From DATEPR01 sp036269975 (lineage in GTDB: Bacteria; Actinomycetota; Actinomycetes; Mycobacteriales; Pseudonocardiaceae): 20,116 bases of DNA. Below the pieces are notes generated by a model that did no database searches, was not told where the DNA came from, and was given only the letters and a program-made list of their open reading frames with translations. The stretch covers positions 1 through 20,116 of the forward strand of contig DATBDL010000052.1 of assembly GCA_036269975.1 (NCBI GenBank), written 5' to 3'. Position numbers and translations under genes: made by a program. Each line of letters begins with the position of its first letter. The first letter of the stretch is position 1. Positions 8,074-14,563 of the stretch are shown in pieces.

Positions 8074-9066
8074 ATGACCCAGATCCCGCCGATGCGACCA
8101 CCCGGCCCGCCCCTACCCCTGGCAAGGTCGATCGTGCCGAGCGACCTGACGACGAGCACAGTGCTCCCGGCGGACACGACACCACAGATCGAGCCGTCAG
8201 AAGCGGATCTGAAGTTCGAGTCCGACATCGTCTACGCAAGGCGCGGTGAGCTGGAGCTCAAGCTGGACGTCATCGGCCACGGACCCGGCCGCAGGCCGCT
8301 TGTGGTGTACGTGTCCGGCGGCGGTTTCATACTCTCGTTGAGGTCGAGCGCCCGCGACCTGAGGGCCTACGTGGCGGCGGCAGGTTTCGTAGTGGCCAGC
8401 ATCGACTACCGAGCGCTGTCAACAGCCCCCGGAGTGACGTACGCCGACACGGTGGCGGACGTCAAGTCGGCAATCCGGTTTCTGAGAACCCGAGCTGATC
8501 AATATGGAATCGACCCCGAGAACGTAGCGGTATGGGGCGAATCAGCAGGCGGCTACCTGGCAGCAATGACCGGCGCCACCAACGGCGGTAAGCACTTCGT
8601 AACGGAGGACAATTTCGAGGTCAGCAGCGACGTACAAGCAGTAGTGGACAAGTTCGGCTCGTCATCGATGGCCCACGTAGCCGACGACTTCGACGAGCCG
8701 ACAAGACTGCAATGGACCGACGAGAATGGCCTGCTGGCGACGTACGTGCACGGACCGGGTGGCGGACCGCTCGATGATCGAGAGGAGGCGGTGACACGCG
8801 CGAACCCCATCACGTATCTGGGCCAAGCCACCCCGCCGTTCCTGCTGTTCCACGGAAGCGAAGACGTGATCGTCTCACCGAGCCAAACCCTGCTGCTACA
8901 CGAGGCATTGCGAGCAAGAGGAATAGAAAGCGAAAGGTACGTCCTAAAAGGAGCAAACCACGGAGATGCCCCATTCCTGGGCGATCCGGCAGTGGGCCTC
9001 CCCTGGTCGACGACCACTGTCATGGACATCATCGTGAACTTCCTACAGGCGCGACTGAACAGTTGA
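8074..9066 (+). CDS. Alpha/beta hydrolase (carboxylesterase/HSL-like)
   Basis: Predicted 330-residue cytoplasmic esterase-like alpha/beta hydrolase. The nucleophile elbow is GESAGG with Ser157, the acid is Asp264 in HGSEDVI, and His296 in ANHGDAP completes the triad. The oxyanion-hole region reads YVSGGGF rather than the usual HGGG of hormone-sensitive-lipase relatives, so the BD-FAE/HSL group fits with one substituted residue. ATG 8074 is chosen because GAGG at 8061-8064 lies 9 bases upstream; ATG 8056 in the same frame would add six residues but has a poor ribosome site. It lies 33 bases after the DoxX gene. The second half uses A-ending and rare codons (CTA, ATA, AGA, AAA) unlike its neighbours, which could mean separate ancestry. 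Substrate unknown; an acyl or ester intermediate of the cluster is plausible. Confidence 0.87.
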   Translation: MTQIPPMRPPGPPLPLARSIVPSDLTTSTVLPADTTPQIEPSEADLKFESDIVYARRGELELKLDVIGHGPGRRPLVVYVSGGGFILSLRSSARDLRAYVAAAGFVVASIDYRALSTAPGVTYADTVADVKSAIRFLRTRADQYGIDPENVAVWGESAGGYLAAMTGATNGGKHFVTEDNFEVSSDVQAVVDKFGSSSMAHVADDFDEPTRLQWTDENGLLATYVHGPGGGPLDDREEAVTRANPITYLGQATPPFLLFHGSEDVIVSPSQTLLLHEALRARGIESERYVLKGANHGDAPFLGDPAVGLPWSTTTVMDIIVNFLQARLNS

Positions 9067-9102
9067 GCGTTGTAGGGCGGGCGGCTGAGACCAACGCACC
9101 AG

Positions 9103-9561
9103 GGCCCACCAGCCCGACCACCACCCAACGGACCGAAACCCAAACCCGAGGGGTTATCCCGATCATTCAGAGGGACCTGGCTTGTCCAGTTCTTCCTGCT
9201 GTTCCCCGATCCTGGCTGCACGTGCGGTCGGTGGTGTGTTGTCCAGGGTGGCCGGAGGCCATCGGCGGAGCCGACGCGAAGCGCCCTTGACAAGCCACCA
9301 CCGACCGTTACGACAATCAAAAAATCGGGGCAGAACAACCCGACTGCGGCCGGGGTCACCTGATGGCGGGGGTCTTCCAACAGCCGGTTGACGGTGACCT
9401 GCCTGCACGTCCCGATCCTCTAATTGTCGCAACGGTTGGCGGTAGCGCGTACCGCACGGAAGCTGGGGATCGGGAAGAGCAGGAAAGACTGGCCAAGCAG
9501 GGCTGCCTGTCTGATCGGGATAACCACGAAGGCTTGGGTTTCGGTCCGTTGGCCGGTGGGC
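9103..9561. repeat. Large diverged nested inverted repeat in convergent intergenic region
   Basis: The 573-base gap between the alpha/beta hydrolase (ends 9066) and the zinc-finger gene (ends 9640) has no convincing gene but holds a long imperfect palindrome. Perfectly complementary blocks are 9125-9143 with 9534-9552 (19 bases) and 9152-9165 with 9512-9525 (14 bases). Similarity continues through about 9176-9228 paired with 9452-9502, then 9297-9329 paired with 9411-9443, and an innermost GGTCACC (9354-9360) with GGTGACC (9393-9399). The left arm has about 68 extra bases (9229-9296) absent from the right. Overlapping reading frames here differ between arms and lack codon bias. It could be a dispersed intergenic repeat in inverted duplication, a decayed MITE-like element, or a bidirectional termination zone. 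Confidence 0.8.
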
Positions 9562-9639
9562 CGAGCCGAGCAAGCCCTCTCCCCTTTTCGGACGGCGACT
9601 TGGCTTGGCTGGTGGGTCGTCTGGCGGCCGCACCAACAA

Positions 9640-9987
9640 TCAGTGGACGTGATCCTGCCAGTCGGCCGGTACTCGGCCTGCCGGGCCAGGAATGGTCTGC
9701 CCGACCGGATGGTGCTGCGGTTCCGCCAATTCCGGTCCGTCGTAGAACTCCTGGGTCAGGTAGTTCCAGAACCAATCCTCACCCGGTTCGAAGCTGCGCA
9801 CGAACGGATGCCCGGCTCCCTGCGCATGGGCACTCGCGTGCTGCGAGGGTGACGAGTCGCAACACCCGACGTGCCCGCACTGTGCACACCGCCGCAGGTG
9901 CACCCACCAGCCGCCGGCCGCCTCGCATTCGACGCAGCCGGGGCCGCTCGGTGCCACTGCCGGATCGATTCCCGGAATAGCGGTCAT
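9640..9987 (-). CDS. Small UBP-type zinc-finger protein
   Basis: Predicted 115-residue cytoplasmic protein that is essentially one ZnF-UBP domain. Putative zinc ligands are ordered as in the family: Cys18/Cys21 (CVEC), Cys34/Cys37 (CAQC), Cys42 and/or Cys43, then His50, His54 and His60 in the segment from QHASAHA to GHPF. The core runs to about residue 80, followed by a Pro-rich tail. In eukaryotes this domain binds the C-terminal glycine of ubiquitin; bacterial stand-alone copies have no settled role. The start ATG overlaps the histidine kinase stop by ATGA (9984-9987), so it is the third cistron of the signalling operon. It may bind a C-terminal peptide tail or act as an adaptor between kinase and flavoprotein; this is inference. 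Confidence 0.88.
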   Translation of the reverse strand: MTAIPGIDPAVAPSGPGCVECEAAGGWWVHLRRCAQCGHVGCCDSSPSQHASAHAQGAGHPFVRSFEPGEDWFWNYLTQEFYDGPELAEPQHHPVGQTIPGPAGRVPADWQDHVH

Positions 9988-11423
9988 GACGAATTCTCCT
10001 GTCGCGGAACGAACGGAATGCGGACCGAGAACCGCGTGTCACCTGGTACGGACTCTACCGACAAATCACCGTGGTGCTTGTTGACGACGATCCGCCACGA
10101 GATGTCCAGTCCCAACCCGGTGCCGGAACCTACCGGCTTGGTCGTGAAGAACGGCTCGAAGATCCGGTCGCGCACCTTCGCCGGGACGCCCGGCCCGGTG
10201 TCGCGGATCTGCACCAGCAACCATTCTTCGTCGCGCGCTGTCGAGATGGTCAGGGTGCCGTGACCTTCCATCGCGTCGACGGCGTTGTCGATCAGGTTCG
10301 TCCACACCTGGTTCAGCTCTGCCGCGTACACCGGCACCTTCGGTAGCGACTTGTCGTACTCCTTCACCACCGTGATGCCGTCGCCGATCTTCCTGCTGAG
10401 CATCAACAGCGTGCTGTTGATGAGCTCGTGCACGTCTACCACCTGGTAGGGCGCCCGGTCCAACTGCGAGTACTGCTTGGCGGCCGTCACCAGGGTCGAG
10501 ATGCGGGTCGTCGCGTCCTCGATCTCCGTCATCATCAGCTCGGTGTCGATCGTGTAGTGCAGCCACCGGAAGGCACCTTCGAGAATTGCCTCGTCCACGG
10601 TGGCCGCGACCTTGACCAGCCATTCGACGTCCAGCCCCGCCGCCACGAACGTCGGCGCGATCTCCCAACCGCCGGCGATGTCGTGTTCGTCCAGCCAGTC
10701 TGTCAGGACGTCCTCGGCGTCCGACGCCTGCAACGGCGTCAGCTCAGGCGCCTTCGACACCTGCTCGACTGCCTCCTCCTGCAACTGGATCAACGTCCGC
10801 AACGCTGCCCGGTCGTACGGGCCGGCCGCGATGAGCCCCAGCTTGTGCCGCATTCCGGCGACCCGCTCCCGCAGCGACGACGTGGCCCGCGCGGCGGCGG
10901 CTGCCGGGTTGTTCAGCTCATGTGTCAGGCCGGCCGACAGCGAACCCAGCGCCAGCAGTCGTTCCCGCTGGCCGACGGCCTGCTGCGTACTCTGCATGCC
11001 GTAGAACAGGCCCTCCAGCATGTGCAGCGGCATCGGAAACCAGTCGTGCATGAACTGGGCGAACAGCTCGGCCGACAGCACGTACATCCGCGACTGGACC
11101 AGGACTCGCATCGAGTTGTTGTAGCGGTCTACGCCACGGTCCCGCAGGAACGCCGTCCAGGCGCCCGCGTACACGCCGACCTGCGTCGTCCTGCTCGTCT
11201 CGACGTCCTCGTCGCCCACCCGCCGCGACAGCGCGACACCGCCCTCCAGCAGCACGAAGAAGCAGGTCGCCTCGTTGCCCTCGCGGTACACCCAACCGGG
11301 TTCGAACAGCTCCACGTGGCCGTTGCCGCACAGCCACCCCAACTGCTCGTCGCTGAGCTTCTCGAACAGGAACAGCGTGCGCAGCTCGCTGATGTCACAG
11401 GGCAGTCGCGGGCGGTCCGTCAT
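9984..11423 (-). CDS. Histidine kinase with N-terminal cNMP-binding-like domain
   Basis: Predicted 479-residue soluble sensor kinase; no membrane helix is seen. Residues about 13-125 form a cyclic-nucleotide-binding-like beta barrel (LFLFEKLSDEQLGWL, EPGWVYREGNEA, VLLEG). The phosphate-binding cassette reads YAGAWTAFLRDRGVDRYNNS instead of the usual GE-A-L-x-RxAT, so cAMP binding is doubtful. The HisKA-type dimerisation motif is GLTHELNNP with phosphoacceptor His168. The ATPase domain shows the N-box (NLIDNAVDAM, near 375), G1 box DTGPGVP (near 410), FEPFFTTKP and G2 box GTGLGL (near 435). The long insert of about 190-330 between HisKA and the ATPase is helical and unusual. Its ATG overlaps the stop of the upstream response-regulator fusion by ATGA, so the two are almost certainly cognate partners. 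Confidence 0.93.
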   Translation of the reverse strand: MTDRPRLPCDISELRTLFLFEKLSDEQLGWLCGNGHVELFEPGWVYREGNEATCFFVLLEGGVALSRRVGDEDVETSRTTQVGVYAGAWTAFLRDRGVDRYNNSMRVLVQSRMYVLSAELFAQFMHDWFPMPLHMLEGLFYGMQSTQQAVGQRERLLALGSLSAGLTHELNNPAAAAARATSSLRERVAGMRHKLGLIAAGPYDRAALRTLIQLQEEAVEQVSKAPELTPLQASDAEDVLTDWLDEHDIAGGWEIAPTFVAAGLDVEWLVKVAATVDEAILEGAFRWLHYTIDTELMMTEIEDATTRISTLVTAAKQYSQLDRAPYQVVDVHELINSTLLMLSRKIGDGITVVKEYDKSLPKVPVYAAELNQVWTNLIDNAVDAMEGHGTLTISTARDEEWLLVQIRDTGPGVPAKVRDRIFEPFFTTKPVGSGTGLGLDISWRIVVNKHHGDLSVESVPGDTRFSVRIPFVPRQENSS

Positions 11424-13075
11424 GTCTTCTCCAGATACCTGTGCACGAGCATCACCGCCATCGACCCTTCCCCGACCGCGGACGCGACCCGCTTGCCCGA
11501 TTCGGACCGTACGTCACCGGCGACGAACACGCCGGGCACGTTCGTCTCCAGGTGATAGGGCGCGCGGTCCAGCGGCCAGCCCTTCGGCGCCGCACCACCG
11601 ACCGCCAGGTCCGGCCCGGCCAGCACGAAGCCCAGCCCGTCCCGCGCGACGACGCCGTCCAGCCATTCGGTGCGCGGTGCCGCTCCGATGAACACGAACA
11701 GGTGCGCCGCCTTGACCGTCTCGACCTCGTCGGTCACCCGGTGCCGCAATGTGAGGCTTTCCAGGTGCCCGTCACCGGTAGCGGTGGTGACCTCGGTGCT
11801 GGTGCGGACGTGGATGTTCGGGATGTCCGCGATCTGCTGGATCAGGTAGTGCGACATCGACTGCACCAGTGACTCGGCACGCACCAGGATCGTCACCGAC
11901 CGAGCCGTCCTGGCCAGGTACACCGCGGCCTGGCCGGCCGAGTTCGCGCCGCCGACGATGTAGATGTCCTGCTCGGCGCAGCTCGACGACTCCGTCAGCG
12001 CGGAGCCGTAGTAGACGCCCCGCCCGGTGAACGCGTCCAGGTCGGGCAACTGCCGGTACGCGACGCCCGTCGCGAGGATCACCGTGTGCGCGTCGAGCCG
12101 GGCGCCGTCGGCGAACCGCACCGTCCTTGCCGACCCGTTCACCTCCAGGCCGACGACGTCCCGCGTGGTGACCAGCTCGGCGCCGAACTTCGTGGCCTGG
12201 CGCCGGGCGCGATCGGCGAGTTGGGCGCCGGACACGCCGTCCGGGAAGCCGAGGTAGTTCTCGATCCGGGAGCTCTGCCCGGCCTGCCCACCGGTGGCCA
12301 CACGCTCGACGAGCACGGTCCGCAGTCCCTCGGACGCCCCGTACACGGCAGCGCCGAGACCGGCGGGCCCACCGCCGATGATGATCAGGTCGTAGAAGTC
12401 CGCCGACGGCATGGTGGTCAGGCCGACGGTCGTGGCCAGCTCGCCGTCCGACGGCGCGACGAGCGCGTCCCCGGCGGCCGTGATCACCACCGGTAGCGTT
12501 GTGCCGTCCCCACCGGCCGCCGAGACCAGCCGTTCGCCCTCCGGTTCGTCCACCTGGTACCACCGGTACGGGACCTGGTTGCGGGCCAGGAACTCACGCA
12601 CCTCGGACGAACGGGCCGACCACCGGTGACCGACGACCGTGATCTCGGCGGAGGGCCGCCGATCCTGCGCGGACCAGGTGTCGAGCAGCGCGTCGATCAC
12701 CGGATAGAGCTTCTCCTCGGGCGGGTCCCACGGCTTGAGGAGGTAGTGGTCGAGGTCGACGACGTTGATCGCGTCGATCGCCGCCCCGGTGTCCGCGTAC
12801 GCGGTGAGCAGCACGCGGCGGGCGTTGGGATAGAGGTCCATGGCCTGTTCGAGGAACTCGATGCCGTTCATCACAGGCATCCGGTAGTCCGCGACGATGA
12901 CGGCGACGAGCTCACCACGCAACGTCATCTCGCGCAGCGCGTCCAGCGCCTGCTCCCCCGACTCGGCCCGGATGATGCGGTACCGGTCGCCGTACCGGCG
13001 CCGCAGATCGCGGGCCACAGCTCGGGACACCCCTGGGTCGTCGTCAACGGTGAGGATCGCGGCGCGAGCAGACAC
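11420..13075 (-). CDS. Response regulator fused to thioredoxin-like domain and TrxB-like FAD/NAD(P) oxidoreductase
   Basis: Predicted 551-residue three-domain protein. Residues 1-130 are a receiver domain: acidic Asp11-13, phosphoacceptor Asp63 in VADYRMP, Thr91, Lys114 in LKPW. Residues about 143-220 look thioredoxin/glutaredoxin-like (EITVVGHRWSARSSEVREFL) but without a CxxC. Residues 228-551 are thioredoxin-reductase-like: FAD motif GGGPAGL at 234-240, GGQ at 261-263 and IENYLGFP, NAD(P) motif GGANSAG at 374-380, and terminal FVAGDVRS. Where TrxB has CATCDG this protein has GSALTESSSC with only Cys365, so the redox disulfide is missing. GTG 13075 is chosen because the receiver fold begins directly after it; the open frame extends further upstream as a shadow of the divergent gene. 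The ribosome site is weak. Stop overlaps the kinase start by ATGA. Output is presumably redox or ligand binding, not DNA binding. Confidence 0.9.
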   Translation of the reverse strand: MSARAAILTVDDDPGVSRAVARDLRRRYGDRYRIIRAESGEQALDALREMTLRGELVAVIVADYRMPVMNGIEFLEQAMDLYPNARRVLLTAYADTGAAIDAINVVDLDHYLLKPWDPPEEKLYPVIDALLDTWSAQDRRPSAEITVVGHRWSARSSEVREFLARNQVPYRWYQVDEPEGERLVSAAGGDGTTLPVVITAAGDALVAPSDGELATTVGLTTMPSADFYDLIIIGGGPAGLGAAVYGASEGLRTVLVERVATGGQAGQSSRIENYLGFPDGVSGAQLADRARRQATKFGAELVTTRDVVGLEVNGSARTVRFADGARLDAHTVILATGVAYRQLPDLDAFTGRGVYYGSALTESSSCAEQDIYIVGGANSAGQAAVYLARTARSVTILVRAESLVQSMSHYLIQQIADIPNIHVRTSTEVTTATGDGHLESLTLRHRVTDEVETVKAAHLFVFIGAAPRTEWLDGVVARDGLGFVLAGPDLAVGGAAPKGWPLDRAPYHLETNVPGVFVAGDVRSESGKRVASAVGEGSMAVMLVHRYLEKT

Positions 13076-13153
13076 GGTCGCCACGATACGGGGTAACGGC
13101 CATTTGGTCCCGATCGATTCCTTCGGAAGGACCGGACGACGGGGGGCGGGCGA
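13076..13153. promoter_or_regulatory. Divergent intergenic region with small palindrome
   Basis: Only 78 bases separate the divergent signalling operon (GTG at 13075, minus) and the LCAT/STAND pair (ATG at 13154, plus), so both promoters should lie here or overlap coding ends. The region contains TCCTTC-G-GAAGGA at 13119-13131, nested with GGTCC (13106-13110) and GGACC (13129-13133). These are candidate operator or hairpin elements. No confident -10/-35 pair can be named; TATCGT reading towards the minus-strand gene is a weak -10 candidate. Confidence 0.35.
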
Positions 13154-14563
13154 ATGGGGCAGCGCCTGCGGGACGTCGTCATCGTCATCCCCGGTATCAC
13201 CGGGAGCGTCCTCGCACGACACAGCCGGCCGGTGTGGGCGCCCACGTTCGCCGCCGCAACCGGCGCCATGACACGCCGGTTCGCCGCCGCCCTGACGGCC
13301 GACGACGTGGTCGCGCAGCGGCTGTTGCCGGATGTGGTCGTCGTGCCCGGACTGGTGAAGGTGGACGGCTACACCCGGCTGACCGACGCCATCGCGGCCC
13401 GCTTCGACGTGCGACGGGTGGTCGCCGTCAGGCCGGCCGACGTGACGCCCGCGAATCTGGTGGAGTTCCCCTACGACTGGCGCCAGGACAACCGGCGCTC
13501 GGCACGGACGCTGGCGGCGGTCGCCGAGCGGGCATTGGCGGCGTGGCGCGATTTCGCCGCCGTACCCGACGCCCGGCTGATCGTCATCGCGCACAGCATG
13601 GGCGGCCTGGTGGCCCGGTACTTCCTCGAAGTGCTCGACGGTTGGCGAGAAACCAGGGCGCTGATCACGCTCGGCACACCGTTTCGGGGTTCCCTGGACT
13701 CGTTGGGCTATCTGGCCAACGGCTACCGCAAACTCGGCGTCGACTTGTCCGGCCCGATGCGCGCATTCCCGTCCGTGTACCAATTGCTGCCGACCTACCC
13801 GGTCATCGACGTGGACGGTCGAGTCCACAGAGCAGCCGAATTGCCCGGTCTGCCGAACATGGACGCCGCTCTGGTCGAAGATGGCCTGCGGTTCCACCGG
13901 GAGATCGAGTCGGCAGTGCTGGCGAACGATCGGACCGACCCGGCGCGCTACGCGCTGCTGCCGATCGTCGGTACCCATCAGCCGACCATGCAGTCGGCGA
14001 ACTGGAACGGCGAAAAGCTCACCCTGGCACCGGAACCGCCGGCCGGCGTCGACGTGTTCCTCGCTGACGGCCGGACCGACGGTGACGGCACGGTCGGCGT
14101 GTGGTCGGCATCGCCGCCAGACCAGTCGAGCTCCTTCACCGACGTGTTCCTGGCCGAGAAACACGTTGGTCTGCAACGGAATCCACGCGTGCTGGAAACG
14201 GTTCTCGGCCGACTGGCCAAGACGCAGGCCACCGGCCTGTCCACACTGCGCAACGAGAGCGACGTACCCGAGAGCACCCACGTATCGGGAATCAGCCTGT
14301 ACCTGGACGATCTGTATCTCCCGGACGAACCGATCATCATACGTGCCAGAACAACCGAGGCTGCCACGGTCAGCCGAGTGGTGGCAGAGACAGAACACGT
14401 CGGCACCGCGAAAACGCGTACCGTCGAATTGGCGAACAAGGCCGGGACATGGCAGGCGACCGTGCCGCGCCACGCGATCGGCCCGTACCGGGTCACGGTG
14501 TCCGCACGAGGGGAGGGCGCCATGCCGACTCCCGTGCACGATCTGTTCGAGGTCGCCGGATGA
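13154..14563 (+). CDS. LCAT-like alpha/beta hydrolase (predicted lipase/acyltransferase)
   Basis: Predicted 469-residue protein of the lecithin:cholesterol acyltransferase-like alpha/beta hydrolase family, which acts on acyl chains of lipids. The N-terminus begins with a strand and turn typical of the family (VVIVIPGITGS), followed by VVVVPGL and the family hallmark FPYDWRQDNR. The nucleophile elbow is AHSMGG with Ser148; Asp311 in DGDGTV and His337 in EKHVGL complete the triad at the expected spacing. There is no signal peptide, so it acts inside the cell or needs another route out. Residues about 374-469 form a separate beta-rich, Ig-like segment. Start ATG 13154 follows a G-rich stretch usable as a ribosome site. 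Its stop overlaps the next start by ATGA, so it is made together with the STAND protein and is a likely effector, with membrane phospholipid as possible target (inference). Confidence 0.85.
   Translation: MGQRLRDVVIVIPGITGSVLARHSRPVWAPTFAAATGAMTRRFAAALTADDVVAQRLLPDVVVVPGLVKVDGYTRLTDAIAARFDVRRVVAVRPADVTPANLVEFPYDWRQDNRRSARTLAAVAERALAAWRDFAAVPDARLIVIAHSMGGLVARYFLEVLDGWRETRALITLGTPFRGSLDSLGYLANGYRKLGVDLSGPMRAFPSVYQLLPTYPVIDVDGRVHRAAELPGLPNMDAALVEDGLRFHREIESAVLANDRTDPARYALLPIVGTHQPTMQSANWNGEKLTLAPEPPAGVDVFLADGRTDGDGTVGVWSASPPDQSSSFTDVFLAEKHVGLQRNPRVLETVLGRLAKTQATGLSTLRNESDVPESTHVSGISLYLDDLYLPDEPIIIRARTTEAATVSRVVAETEHVGTAKTRTVELANKAGTWQATVPRHAIGPYRVTVSARGEGAMPTPVHDLFEVAG

Noticed and set aside
9163..9980. 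Several overlapping open frames of 70-205 residues across the convergent gap
   Set aside because: They run through the inverted repeat on both strands with low-complexity translations, no ribosome sites and no agreement between arms; best read as non-coding.
13076..14539. Upstream extension of the response-regulator fusion to 1039 residues
   Set aside because: The extra residues lie antisense to the LCAT gene, show shadow composition and precede a complete receiver domain that starts at GTG 13075.
14101..14559. Extension of the STAND protein to 1928 residues
   Set aside because: The extra 153 residues lie in another frame within the LCAT 3' half; ATG 14560 with ATGA coupling is the natural start.
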